Of a stretch of 64,000 nt of DNA, positions 26,067 to 34,991 are shown piece after piece. The DNA is from Verrucomicrobiales bacterium (GTDB lineage Bacteria > Verrucomicrobiota > Verrucomicrobiia > Verrucomicrobiales > DEV007), in assembly GCA_029233965.1 (NCBI GenBank), contig JARGOP010000010.1, positions 17,176 to 81,175 on the forward strand, given 5' to 3'. Each line of letters starts with the position of its first letter. The stretch's first letter is position 1. The notes under the pieces were generated by a model. It did not search any database, was not told the origin of the DNA, and worked only from the letters and a program-made list of their open reading frames with translations. The position numbers and the translations under genes were made by a program.

Positions 26067-29000
26067 TCAGTTGCCTGAACCAAGCTCTTCGTAATAGCGT
26101 CGCACGAGGTCGCGGAATTCGGAGGGGACCGGATCGCGATCAATCGGGGAGATCGGATTTTCCCTATTCAATTTGGCGATCTCCTCGCTGAGGCGCTGGC
26201 GCAGCTCGATGAGTGGCAGGGTGATGCGCTGATCGATCGCACCGGCGCCGGGGGGGAGATTGTCGCGACTGAAATCGACCCGCATCTCGCGGGCATTGTC
26301 GGCGACGCGGGCGGCCTGATTCCTGAGGTCTTCCTGCGGGATCATTTCTTCGATGTTGCCGAGGCGGTCGCGAAACTCTTTGTAGCCTTCGCCGGTGATG
26401 GGGCCGGGTTGACGCTCCTCGGACGGCTGGTTGAAGAAAAGGGGAGCGGCAGTTTTTCCGTTTCCGTTCGGGACACTGCTGCCGCGATCATCTCCGCCGA
26501 GGCTGAGGGATCCACCGCCGCCACGGGGACCGCTTCCGGCGATGCTTTCGCCTTCGGATGGCTCACCGCTTTCGCCTTCGCCCTGTCCTTTTCCTTTGCC
26601 CTGACCTTTTCCCTTTTCGCCACCTTCGCCGGGCGTTTCACCTTCGCCCTGACCGGGTCCGGGCTGGCCACTTTCGGCGAGAGAGCCTTCGCCTTGTCCC
26701 TGACCCTTGCCTTTCCCTTTGCCGGGTTGCCCGCTTTGGCTTTGGCTCTCGCCCTCACCCTCACCCTCACCTTCTCCGGGAGTTTCTCCTTTGCCGACCA
26801 TTTTGCCCTTTTCTTCCCCTTTGCCTTTTCCCTGTCCGGGTTTTTCGCCCGGCTGCTCCCCGTTCCCGGGTTTTCCTTCACCGGGTTCGTTGGAAGCCTG
26901 TTGGCCTTCGCTTCCTTCTTCCTGCGGCTGACCTTCGCCCTGACCTGCCTGCGGGCTGGATTCAGACTCTCCCGGTGCCTGACCCTGTTGACCTTCGGAG
27001 GATGCTTCCCCTTCCTTTTGAGCGAGTTGCCGGGCTTCCTGCTTGCTCTCTTCGATGAGACGATCGAGTTCGGATCGCGCGAGACGGAGGGCGTCGCCTT
27101 CGTTCCCGAGTACCTTCTCGGCAGCGGCTTCGACCTGTTCCTTCAGCTCGTCGATGCCGCGGGTCGCCGCCTCCTGAGGCTCGAGCGCCTGGGTCGGGCG
27201 GTTGTAAAAGGTGTAGTCGCGGGCCTCTTCGAGTGAGTCCTGAACCCCGTTCATCATGGTGCTGCGGACCGCGTCGTAGAGTGAGTCCGAGAGAATGGGC
27301 TCGGAGGGCTCAGCCTGTTCGCTGAGACTCTTCATTTCTTCGACGATATCGCTCAGTTCGTTGGCCTGATTGCTGATCTCTTGCGCGAGTTGGCTTCGCT
27401 TGAGCTGACCCTCAGTCGAGAGTGTGTCTTCCGCGTCGGGGGCGGCGAGTTCGTTGAGGGTTTCGCTGATGCTCTCCTGATTTTCCGCGAGGTCGCGGGC
27501 GCGCTGGCGCAGTCCGCGCAATTCCTCGGCAAACTTCTTCGAAGTGCGCTCGCGGAATTCCTCTTCCATTTCCTTGAGTTCCTCCTCAGCCCGGGTCGCG
27601 GAGTTGGCCGCATCGGCGAGTTCTCCGGCCTCGAGTTTTTCAGCCGTTTCCTGAATGTTCTCGCGGGTTTCTTCGAGCTTCTCTTTTTCCTCGCTCATGT
27701 TGGCGCGGTTCTCATCGGAGTCCATGCGTTCAGAGAGGTCATCGACTTCGCGAAGGAGATCGCGCTGTTCTTCCTGCAATCGTTTCAGCTGGCGCTCAAT
27801 CTCGGCGCGCTCCTCTTCGTTTGCATTCTGGAGTTGCTCTTCGAGTTCCTTGATCTTCTCAGCGATGGCCTCCTGACGACGGGCGAGTTCCTTGAGGCGG
27901 TTGAGGACGGCGAGGTTCTCCTTTTGCTCGGCGGTGGCCTGCTCCTGCTGAGCCTGGGATTGCTCTTCGTATTTGAGTTCGTTTTGTTTGAGCTCAAGAT
28001 TCATGTTTCGCTGTTCCTGCTGAGAGCCCTGGCCCTGGCTCGGCTGCTTTGACATGGAGATCTCGGACTCGCGATCACGGGCTTCGAGGAGCTTCGCGAA
28101 AACGGCCCGGGCGGTTTGGTGTGCGGGGCTGATGAGCGCTCCGTTGCGCTCATTCGCGGCGAGAAGGAATTCCTCTGACGCCTGTTGCATGAGCACTTTG
28201 GCCGCTTCGTAAATTTCTTTGAGTTCCGGATCCTCCACTTTCGCGAGGACCGGTTCGATCATGGAAAGCACGATGAGCTGAGATTCCTGCACGACATCAA
28301 GGTCACCGGCGAGAGATTCGAAGGGACGGTTCAGGTCGTGGTAGCGACGGAGTTTCCAGGCAGCGTTGATGACCTCTTTCTGAAGTTTGAGGAGTTCACC
28401 GGAGTCTCCCTGCTGCTCGCCGGGCTGTCCGGACTGGGGCTGGCCTTCGCGGATGATTTCCTCGAAGAAACGGACTTCGGCAAAAAACATGTCACTGGTG
28501 GTGCGGCGGACTTTGCCTTCGCGGTCGAGGTCTTCGGCCCAGAAGTAGTACGTGATGAGATCGCGCGGCTCGGCACCGAGTTCCTCGATGTCGATGAAGG
28601 TGGAAAGCTCATGCGTCTCCTCTCCGGCGAGCGATTCTTCCGAGAGGACAATTTCGGTTTCCTCTTCCCCTAACTGATACGCAAAACCGACGCGCTCGAT
28701 CTGGACATCGTCCCAGGCTTCGCCTTCGATGGGCAGCTCCTGAACGGCGGAAACCTCAAAGTCGCGTCCGGGAAACGTGAGTTTCAATTCGGGCGGCTCG
28801 TTGCGCTTCACATTGACCGTGAACCACGGAGGCTGCTTGTTTCCGCGATCTTTCCCGTCGACGAGATGAAGCCGGTAGCGCTGCGACTCAAGAGGGTTAT
28901 GTGTCGCTCTCAAGAGGGTCGGGTCTTCGGAATCGGGAATGAGCGGGATGGAGGTTTCGTCCTCTCCGAAAAGCTCGGCCGCAGCGAGAGGTTTGTTCAC

Positions 29001-29954
29001 GCGGATCTTCCAATCGACGCGGGAATCTTCCATCACCGTGATCTTCTGTGTGTCGAGTTTTTCCTCCGGTTCACGATTCAGATAGGCGGGCGGAGTAATG
29101 AGAGCATCGGCCTGAACGAGGACTGGAAATTCAAAGACGTCGATTTTGAACTCGTCGGATGATTTGTCTTCGAAGCGAACTTCGTAATCGCTTTCGAGGA
29201 TGACCTTCGGGAGGAGCGCCGAGAAGACGCTGTCATCGAGACCAACCGTCATCGGGATCTTTCGCTCACCGTCCGCATTGTTCACGACGAGCATTGCGGT
29301 GGCGGGAGCGCGATCAGGGAAACTGGCTTCGATTACGAGCCGCGAGCCTTTTTCGATTTCGACGTCGCCGGGAAGAACGGAGACGGTGAGTTCAGCGAGT
29401 TTTTTCGGAGCCGGCTTGAGCTCTTCCGGGGCAACCTGGACGAGGTTACCCGCGCCCGGGGCATGCCCGAGGAGGAACCAGATCGAGAGGCAGAATCCAA
29501 TCACGGCGGCGAGTTGACCCCAGCCGGTGAGGGCGAGGCGCTTTGCCGAAACCTGACGCACCCACTGATGCTTGATGGCATGCTCCGAGACGTCGGACAT
29601 GAGGCGACGCTGAAGAAAGGAGAGTTCCCCTCCGGGTTCGACCTTCTGATCCATCGCTGCGAGAAGCGCTGCCTGGAGGTCAGGGTGACTTTCTTCGACC
29701 TGTTTAGCCAGAGTTCGCAGGTCAGGCTTTCTCCCTGCGCGGACAATGCCGGTGATCGAGACGATGGAAAGGAGGGCCATCCACCCGAGGATCAAGGGCC
29801 ATGACCACCAGTCGGTCCAGATCGCGAGCCCGAGAAGAATGAGAAACCCGAGAGCGCCGGCATTGAGAACCGCAATCGTGATCCGTCGACGGCGGAGTTG
29901 AATCTCGGCTTCGAGGACCGGATGCAGACATTTGGCAAGGAGAGTCTCAATCAT
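26067..29954 (-). CDS. DUF4175-type giant membrane protein with coiled coil and Gly/Glu/Lys repeat region
   Basis: A 1295-residue protein with three membrane helices in the first 170 residues, a beta-rich extracytoplasmic region to about 520, long coiled coils at about 590-900 rich in Glu, Gln, Leu and Arg (for example KIKELEEQLQNANEEERAEI), then a disordered stretch (about 990-1190) built of GEG, GKG and GQG units, and a conserved C-terminal region. Function is unknown; the family occurs beside BatA/vWA genes and is thought to work in the envelope. The repeat region makes the DNA at roughly 26.5-27.0 kb low in complexity, which produces long meaningless open frames on the other strand. It starts 19 bases after the BatA gene. 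Confidence 0.85.
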   Translation of the reverse strand: MIETLLAKCLHPVLEAEIQLRRRRITIAVLNAGALGFLILLGLAIWTDWWSWPLILGWMALLSIVSITGIVRAGRKPDLRTLAKQVEESHPDLQAALLAAMDQKVEPGGELSFLQRRLMSDVSEHAIKHQWVRQVSAKRLALTGWGQLAAVIGFCLSIWFLLGHAPGAGNLVQVAPEELKPAPKKLAELTVSVLPGDVEIEKGSRLVIEASFPDRAPATAMLVVNNADGERKIPMTVGLDDSVFSALLPKVILESDYEVRFEDKSSDEFKIDVFEFPVLVQADALITPPAYLNREPEEKLDTQKITVMEDSRVDWKIRVNKPLAAAELFGEDETSIPLIPDSEDPTLLRATHNPLESQRYRLHLVDGKDRGNKQPPWFTVNVKRNEPPELKLTFPGRDFEVSAVQELPIEGEAWDDVQIERVGFAYQLGEEETEIVLSEESLAGEETHELSTFIDIEELGAEPRDLITYYFWAEDLDREGKVRRTTSDMFFAEVRFFEEIIREGQPQSGQPGEQQGDSGELLKLQKEVINAAWKLRRYHDLNRPFESLAGDLDVVQESQLIVLSMIEPVLAKVEDPELKEIYEAAKVLMQQASEEFLLAANERNGALISPAHQTARAVFAKLLEARDRESEISMSKQPSQGQGSQQEQRNMNLELKQNELKYEEQSQAQQEQATAEQKENLAVLNRLKELARRQEAIAEKIKELEEQLQNANEEERAEIERQLKRLQEEQRDLLREVDDLSERMDSDENRANMSEEKEKLEETRENIQETAEKLEAGELADAANSATRAEEELKEMEEEFRERTSKKFAEELRGLRQRARDLAENQESISETLNELAAPDAEDTLSTEGQLKRSQLAQEISNQANELSDIVEEMKSLSEQAEPSEPILSDSLYDAVRSTMMNGVQDSLEEARDYTFYNRPTQALEPQEAATRGIDELKEQVEAAAEKVLGNEGDALRLARSELDRLIEESKQEARQLAQKEGEASSEGQQGQAPGESESSPQAGQGEGQPQEEGSEGQQASNEPGEGKPGNGEQPGEKPGQGKGKGEEKGKMVGKGETPGEGEGEGEGESQSQSGQPGKGKGKGQGQGEGSLAESGQPGPGQGEGETPGEGGEKGKGQGKGKGQGEGESGEPSEGESIAGSGPRGGGGSLSLGGDDRGSSVPNGNGKTAAPLFFNQPSEERQPGPITGEGYKEFRDRLGNIEEMIPQEDLRNQAARVADNAREMRVDFSRDNLPPGAGAIDQRITLPLIELRQRLSEEIAKLNRENPISPIDRDPVPSEFRDLVRRYYEELGSGN

Positions 29955-29973
29955 GGTTTCCGGTGGTGTGGAG

Positions 29974-31986
29974 TTACGTTGCAGGAGCAGGGCTCGTGCC
30001 GTCCTGCTTCGCGGCGCGATGGCGTTTCAAAGGAGATCCTGCGACCCAGGATTCGATGATCAGTAAAAGGAGGACGACGAGAATGATCCATTTCCAGAGT
30101 TTCTGGTTGTCCTCTTTTTCAACCGACTCGAGGCGCGCGAGTTGCGTTTCAGTGAGCTGTTCTCTGGCGATTTCTTCGGAGAGATCAATCAGCGGAATGC
30201 CCCAGTCCGGGAAAACGGAGGCCGGATCGAAGGATTCGGTGATGCCCTCATTCGGGGCGAGGTTGACGGCTTTGAGCTGGGAACGCTCGTCTTCCGGAGT
30301 CTCATAGAAACCGGGTTTGCCGTATTCGGTTTCGCCGACGTAAAGCGTCGCAACAGAGCGGATGCTGAAGCCGGTGTGCTCGAAGATTGAGAAGAGGAGG
30401 GGGACAAATTTTGAGGAAAGGGCGAGCTGACTTTCGGAAGGCTCCCACCCTGACAAAAAGAGAAACGCAGCGCCGCTGCCGATGGTTTGCTCGACGAGGG
30501 CAGGTGACTCGCCGTCAAAGGTTGCGATCACTTTCGTTTCGGGGCCCGGCTCAACTCCGGCGAGGACGCGGTGTTTCCAGAAGCGGACTTTCGTAAAGTC
30601 ACGGATCCGGGCGCGGGCGAAGGGTTGGAGGACGGGGTGATCGAAATCGAGATCGGCGAGGAGAGCGTAGTCTTTGCCTTCGGCTTCGCTCAGGGTCCAG
30701 TCCGCTTCGCCGGTGAGATTCGCAAGGGCATCGGAGCTGGCTTTGGCGGACGGAATCGCGATGACGAGCCCCCCCTCGCGGGCGAATGCCTGGAGGCGGG
30801 TGGCGGTATCTCCGGCCCAGGTTCCAGTGACGATGATGACTTCATTCTCCGCGAGTTGCGCTTCACTGAGGGATCCTGCTGCGGAGACGATCGGCTCCAG
30901 GGTCGGGGTTGGCTGGAGGGCGCGGCGCAGATAAAAAAGCGGCGAACCGGCCTCGTCGGAGACGCCCTCTTCGGAGAGAAGGAGGACGCGCAGGGGGCGG
31001 GCCGAAACAGGGGAAACGTAGATTTCGTTGTCGAAGGTGTGCGCGTCTCCCGTGATCTCAAGAATGCCGCGTGTCGCTCCGGCGGGGCGGGGAGCCGAAG
31101 TGAGAATGCGGCTCGTGCCGGGAGCGACGGTGGTCGGCATCGAGGTTTCGGGGAATCCTTTCCAACGCATTGTCGCTTCGGCGTTGTCGGAGTCAGCGGC
31201 GTTGCGTATGCGGACCCGGTAGACTTCCTCCTCTTCGACATTGGCCCGCGCCGGAGTCGCCGCGAGGTTGAGCGAGAGATTGCCGGGTGTTTCGGTAGCG
31301 AGCGGAATCGCGCGGACGGACACCTCTTCGGGCCAGGCCCCTGACTGGAGGAGGTCGCGCGAGGCACCTTCCTGGAAATCACTGATGACGATGAGCTCGC
31401 GTCGGCTCACCGGTTTATCGGTATCCTCGGCGAGGAGAAGTTCAGCGCTTTGCATCATCGCGGCGCCGAGGTCGCTCCCGAGCCAACCGGCTTCGGCAGG
31501 GAGTTCATCGAAGGCAGCGGTGCGGGCGTTTTTCCCCATGGTTCCCCAGAGTGCAAAGTTGGCGGCGAGATCGAGTGATTCATCGAAGAAGGCCACGGCA
31601 AGATCGTCGCTGCCGTCGAACCTGGCGATCTCCTCTCTGGCGGTACGTTTTGCCTTTTCCCAGAGATCCTCGCGCTGCATCGAAGCGCTTCGGTCGATGA
31701 GGATCATGACTCGGGCGTGGGCGTCCTCTTCCCCGGGCAGGGAGAGGGATCGAAAGAAGGGGCGGCAGAAGGCGAGGGCGAGGAGAATGATTGCGAGACA
31801 GCGTAGCGCGAGGAGGAGCCATCGATCAAGACGGGTCCGGCGGGTGAGTCGCTCCGGGGTCTTCTCGAGAAAGAGGTGGGAGCTGAAGGGGACATGCTCT
31901 TTCGGCGGACGTTTTCTCAAATGCAGGAGGATGGGCGCGGCGATGGCCAGCGCACCCAGCAGATAGAGAGGAAAGAGGAAACTCAA
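29974..31986 (-). CDS. BatA-domain/vWA protein
   Basis: A 670-residue membrane protein. The N-terminus (MSFLFPLYLLGALAIAAPIL, then HLRKRPPKEHVPFSS) is the BatA/TIGR02226 double-helix motif. A vWA domain follows at about 90-260 with an intact MIDAS start (ILIDRSASM) and DVISDFQEG-like distal Asp. A beta-sandwich and an amidotransferase-like region (VIIVTGTWAGDTATRLQAFA) come next, and a final helix (KWIILVVLLLLIIESWV) anchors the C-terminus. In Bacteroides the Bat proteins support aerotolerance; here the role is unknown. The MoxR ATPase and DUF58 genes that normally accompany it are not adjacent; the upstream gene is fxsA. Confidence 0.85.
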   Translation of the reverse strand: MSFLFPLYLLGALAIAAPILLHLRKRPPKEHVPFSSHLFLEKTPERLTRRTRLDRWLLLALRCLAIILLALAFCRPFFRSLSLPGEEDAHARVMILIDRSASMQREDLWEKAKRTAREEIARFDGSDDLAVAFFDESLDLAANFALWGTMGKNARTAAFDELPAEAGWLGSDLGAAMMQSAELLLAEDTDKPVSRRELIVISDFQEGASRDLLQSGAWPEEVSVRAIPLATETPGNLSLNLAATPARANVEEEEVYRVRIRNAADSDNAEATMRWKGFPETSMPTTVAPGTSRILTSAPRPAGATRGILEITGDAHTFDNEIYVSPVSARPLRVLLLSEEGVSDEAGSPLFYLRRALQPTPTLEPIVSAAGSLSEAQLAENEVIIVTGTWAGDTATRLQAFAREGGLVIAIPSAKASSDALANLTGEADWTLSEAEGKDYALLADLDFDHPVLQPFARARIRDFTKVRFWKHRVLAGVEPGPETKVIATFDGESPALVEQTIGSGAAFLFLSGWEPSESQLALSSKFVPLLFSIFEHTGFSIRSVATLYVGETEYGKPGFYETPEDERSQLKAVNLAPNEGITESFDPASVFPDWGIPLIDLSEEIAREQLTETQLARLESVEKEDNQKLWKWIILVVLLLLIIESWVAGSPLKRHRAAKQDGTSPAPAT

Positions 31987-32040
31987 AGCAGAAGTAAGAT
32001 TGTCAGATTTCGGCGGGCGGCGCGAGGACGTTTTCGCGGA

Positions 32041-32535
32041 TCAGGAGGGGTCGGTCGTATCGCCGGTTCTACTCGAAGAGCGCGGGGAATCGTCAACGAC
32101 TTCCGCTTCGATATTGATCACTTTGGAGGCACCCGGCTGAGGACGGGGAGCGCCCATGGTTTCGCCGACGACGGTGACTCGTCCGCTGAGGTAGGCCTTG
32201 GCGATGCTCTTTACGAAATCTCTTACGGTCGGAACGAGGAGGGAAAATCCGATCGCGTCGGTGAGGAACCCGGGGGTGAGGAGAACGGCGCCGGCGATCA
32301 GAATGAGAAGACCATCCATGACTTCTTCATGGGGGAGGCGCCCCTGCGAGAGGGCCGCCTGGTATTTGGTCAAGGCCTTGAGACCCTGGGATTTGGTCAG
32401 CCAGGCACCGAGAACCGCGGTGATGACAATGATTGCGAGCGTCGTCGGGATGCCGATTTTCGAGCCCAGCATCAGAAAAATGCAGAGTTCGAGGACCGGA
32501 ATGGTGATGAAAAGAATGAGGAGTCGGGCAAACAT
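32041..32535 (-). CDS. FxsA family membrane protein
   Basis: A 164-residue protein with the FxsA layout: an N-terminal hydrophobic hairpin (MFARLLILFITIPVLELCIF), a short loop with GAWLTKSQG, an amphipathic segment, then a third hydrophobic stretch containing LTPGFLTDAIG, which is the family signature. The C-terminal 50 residues are polar and likely disordered. FxsA overproduction affects phage T7 exclusion in E. coli, but its normal job is unknown. It is first in the minus-strand run leading into the BatA gene, with a 54-base gap. Confidence 0.88.
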   Translation of the reverse strand: MFARLLILFITIPVLELCIFLMLGSKIGIPTTLAIIVITAVLGAWLTKSQGLKALTKYQAALSQGRLPHEEVMDGLLILIAGAVLLTPGFLTDAIGFSLLVPTVRDFVKSIAKAYLSGRVTVVGETMGAPRPQPGASKVINIEAEVVDDSPRSSSRTGDTTDPS

Positions 32536-32613
32536 AGTTACAATTAGTTACGGCTTAGACGGTGAAACCGTAGCAGGAGTTCAAAAGGAGGCTCGTGGTT
32601 GTGGGTCAAAGAT

Positions 32614-32647
32614 CCTTTCCATTTTCCCGGAGGGGGAAATGGAAAGG
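32614..32647 (-). terminator. 15-bp hairpin after the SDR gene
   Basis: Bases 32614-32628 pair with 32633-32647 across a four-base loop, with one G-U wobble, giving a very stable stem. It lies 45 bases past the stop of the SDR gene on the minus strand. The bases that follow (ATCTTTG) are only weakly T-rich, so it may work as a terminator or as an mRNA-end stabiliser. Confidence 0.5.
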
Positions 32648-32691
32648 TTTTCGGGGATAAGGAAAAAGAGCAGGAAAATGAAAAAGAGTCT

Positions 32692-33474
32692 TCACGCAGT
32701 CTCCTCCGGAATATCCCGGCAGTGTTTGAGACGGTAGGCGCCGTCGACAGGAAGAATCGTTCCGGTGATGTAGTCAGCCTCGCTGGAGGATAGAAAAGCG
32801 GCGGCGTGACCGATTTCCTCCGGCAATCCGAGGCGGCCCCAGGGGAGCTTTCTGCCTTCGGCGGCCATGGTTTCGTCGTCGTAATGCTGGCGCTCACCCG
32901 GAGTATCGATCCAGCCGGGCTCAATCGCATTGACATTGATCTGATGTTCACAAAGCTCGATCGCCATGGTTTGCATCATGGAATTGAGGCCTGCCTTGGC
33001 GGCACTGTAGGCGACGCAGCGGGCGTTCGGGATGCGGGCCAAAACGCTGGAAATAAAAACGATTTTCCCCGGCTTTGATTCGGCAACGAGCTGACGGGCA
33101 ACGAGTTGAGAGATGTGAAAGCTGCCGAGAAGGGCGGAATTGAGGATGCCTTCGAAGTCGTCCGGATGGTAATCCAGAAAATCGGCGCGGCGGTTGTAAG
33201 CGGGAACGCTCACCAGAACATCAACAGTTCCAAACTGATCGAGGCAGGCTTTGAGAGTGGTCTCGCAGCCTGCCCGCGAGAAGGCGTCGGCTTCGATCGG
33301 AAGGCAGGCGACACCGAGCGCTCGCAGTTTTTCAGCGGCAGGGTCAAGATCCCCGCTGCCGGGACGATCGGCGAGAACGAGAGATGCTCCTTCCTTCGCG
33401 AGAGCTTCCGCGCACCCGAAACCTATTCCCCGCGCTCCTCCTGTGACTATGGCCGTTTTTCCCTTCAACTTCAT
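32692..33474 (-). CDS. Short-chain dehydrogenase/reductase
   Basis: A 260-residue classical SDR. The NAD(P)-binding motif TGGARGIGFG lies at residues 11-20, the catalytic Ser in FISSVLA, and Tyr/Lys in AYSAAKAG; the NxxEPGWIDTPG stretch and the C-terminal SSSEADYITGTILPVDGAY are typical. Asp in the second beta strand (LADRPGSG) suggests a preference for NAD over NADP. Substrate is unknown; homologues reduce sugars, acyl-ACPs or alcohols. Divergent from apt, with no operon partner. Confidence 0.88.
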   Translation of the reverse strand: MKLKGKTAIVTGGARGIGFGCAEALAKEGASLVLADRPGSGDLDPAAEKLRALGVACLPIEADAFSRAGCETTLKACLDQFGTVDVLVSVPAYNRRADFLDYHPDDFEGILNSALLGSFHISQLVARQLVAESKPGKIVFISSVLARIPNARCVAYSAAKAGLNSMMQTMAIELCEHQINVNAIEPGWIDTPGERQHYDDETMAAEGRKLPWGRLGLPEEIGHAAAFLSSSEADYITGTILPVDGAYRLKHCRDIPEETA

Positions 33475-33627
33475 GCGGCAGAACAGTAGTCAAAGGATTC
33501 GCAAGACGGAAGGACTCAATCACGGATTTCTTATCGAAGCGGTCGCCCGGCAGGGTTTCCGCGAAATTCACCCTCAACTTTTCCGATCCCATCTTGACCG
33601 TTGGGGTTTCTCTGGCGAGCGTGCCGC

Positions 33628-34161
33628 GTGAACGAGGAAAATTTGAAACGAATTGATGCGGCTATCCGCGACGTGCATGACTTCCCGAAACCGGGGATTG
33701 TCTTTAAAGATATCACTCCGGTTCTTGGCGACGGGGAACTCTTCCGGCTCACGACCGACTCGTTCGCGGATACGCTCAACGGCGAATCGGTGAGCAAGGT
33801 CATCGGGATCGACGCCCGCGGCTTCATCTTCGGGGCGGCGCTCGCGGACCGCATCGGAGCGGGATTCGTTCCGGTCCGGAAAAAGGGAAAACTGCCGTGG
33901 GAAACGACAGGAGTGGCCTACTCGCTCGAGTATGGAGAAGCTCACGTCGAAATTCACAAAGATGCGATCAAGCCCGGGGAGAAAGTGATTCTCGTTGATG
34001 ATCTGCTCGCGACGGGGGGCACCGCAGAGGCGGCAATCAAACTGGTGAAAGAACTCGGCGGCGAGATCGTCTGCATGAGTTTCCTGATTGAGCTCGTCTT
34101 TCTCGACGGTCGGAAAAATCTCGATTCCGATGTCCGGGTTGAGGCTTTACTGACGTATTGA
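33628..34161 (+). CDS. apt: Adenine phosphoribosyltransferase
   Basis: Salvages adenine with PRPP to AMP. The 177-residue protein has the expected length and shows FPKPGIVFKDITP near the N-terminus, GIDARGFIFG, RKKGKLPW with the flexible loop, and the PRPP-binding motif VILVDDLLATGGTA. The start is placed at the GTG at 33628, since it gives the normal N-terminus (NEENLKRIDAAIRD); a TTG at 33601 would add nine unrelated residues. It is followed after 31 bases by the methyltransferase gene on the same strand. Confidence 0.94.
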   Translation: MNEENLKRIDAAIRDVHDFPKPGIVFKDITPVLGDGELFRLTTDSFADTLNGESVSKVIGIDARGFIFGAALADRIGAGFVPVRKKGKLPWETTGVAYSLEYGEAHVEIHKDAIKPGEKVILVDDLLATGGTAEAAIKLVKELGGEIVCMSFLIELVFLDGRKNLDSDVRVEALLTY

Positions 34162-34192
34162 GACCGCGGCCGGTTCGAAAGGCCCGAAGATC

Positions 34193-34927
34193 ATGAGTTA
34201 CGAAAGCGACATCCTCCGCGACTGGTATCTGCTGTTTCACTTTGGAACGGCAGAAGAGATTCTCGAAGGCGTGGCCTTCGAGCCCGCCAGTCTTCCTGAG
34301 CGTTGTCTTGAATTTCCGGTGACCACAGTCGAGGCGGCAGGGATTGACGATGAAATCGGTCGTGCGCTGGATCTGGGCTGCGCGGTCGGAAGGTCGAGTT
34401 TCGAGCTTTCGAAATGTTGCCGCGAGGTCGTCGGTATCGATTTTTCCGCCAGCTTTGTGAATGTAGCGGCCGAGGTCGGACGCGGGGAAAATCCGCTCTA
34501 CCGGCGCTACTTTGAAATGCATCTCAGCGATCACTTGGTCGCGAAGTTGCCGGAGGGAAGCAAACCGGAACGCGTCATTTTCGAGCAGGGCGATGCGATG
34601 AATCTCCGCGAGGACCTCGGATCCTTCGATCTCGTCCACGCCGCCAATTTGCTTTGCCGCCTCCCGGAGCCGGAACGGTTTCTGGATCGTCTTCCATATC
34701 TTGTGAATCCGGGCGGCACCCTCGTGATGGCGACTCCGGCGACCTGGATGGATGCCTACACGCCGCGGGCGAACTTTCCACCGGGTCCAACCCTCGATTA
34801 TTTGAAAGATTGCCTTTCGGCCACCTTCGAATTTCGGGAGGTCAGTGAGCTTCCCTTTCTGATTCGGGAGCATCAGCGCAAACTGCAGCTCAGCACTGCC
34901 CAGACCTCCGTTTGGCGCCGTCGCTGA
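34193..34927 (+). CDS. Stand-alone OvoA C-terminal-type methyltransferase (4-mercaptohistidine N1-methyltransferase-like)
   Basis: A 244-residue SAM-dependent methyltransferase. The SAM motif ALDLGCAVGRSSFEL, together with AANLLCRLPEPERFL, NPGGTLVMATP and the final PFLIREHQRKLQ, matches what I know of the putative 4-mercaptohistidine N1-methyltransferase family, which in OvoA is fused to the C-terminus of the sulfoxide synthase. It would finish ovothiol biosynthesis by methylating 5-thiohistidine. No OvoA synthase or sulfoxide lyase is in the window, so the pathway is unconfirmed. It lies between apt and the DUF1080 lipoprotein gene, with 31 and 64 bases of spacing. Confidence 0.72.
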   Translation: MSYESDILRDWYLLFHFGTAEEILEGVAFEPASLPERCLEFPVTTVEAAGIDDEIGRALDLGCAVGRSSFELSKCCREVVGIDFSASFVNVAAEVGRGENPLYRRYFEMHLSDHLVAKLPEGSKPERVIFEQGDAMNLREDLGSFDLVHAANLLCRLPEPERFLDRLPYLVNPGGTLVMATPATWMDAYTPRANFPPGPTLDYLKDCLSATFEFREVSELPFLIREHQRKLQLSTAQTSVWRRR

Positions 34928-34991
34928 ATCCGTGTCGGATCGCGCAAATCAGGGTTCGACAGAGGGCCGTCTATCATTACGATGGGGGCTT

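Noticed and set aside
26440-27060. Repetitive DNA considered as CRISPR or satellite
   Set aside because: The repeats are irregular in length, stay in frame and encode the disordered GEG/GKG region of the DUF4175 protein.
26342-27236. Long open frames on both strands within the DUF4175 gene
   Set aside because: They come from the Gly/Glu/Lys/Gln repeat region read out of frame, giving Ala/Lys/Ser- or Phe/Leu-rich translations without domains.
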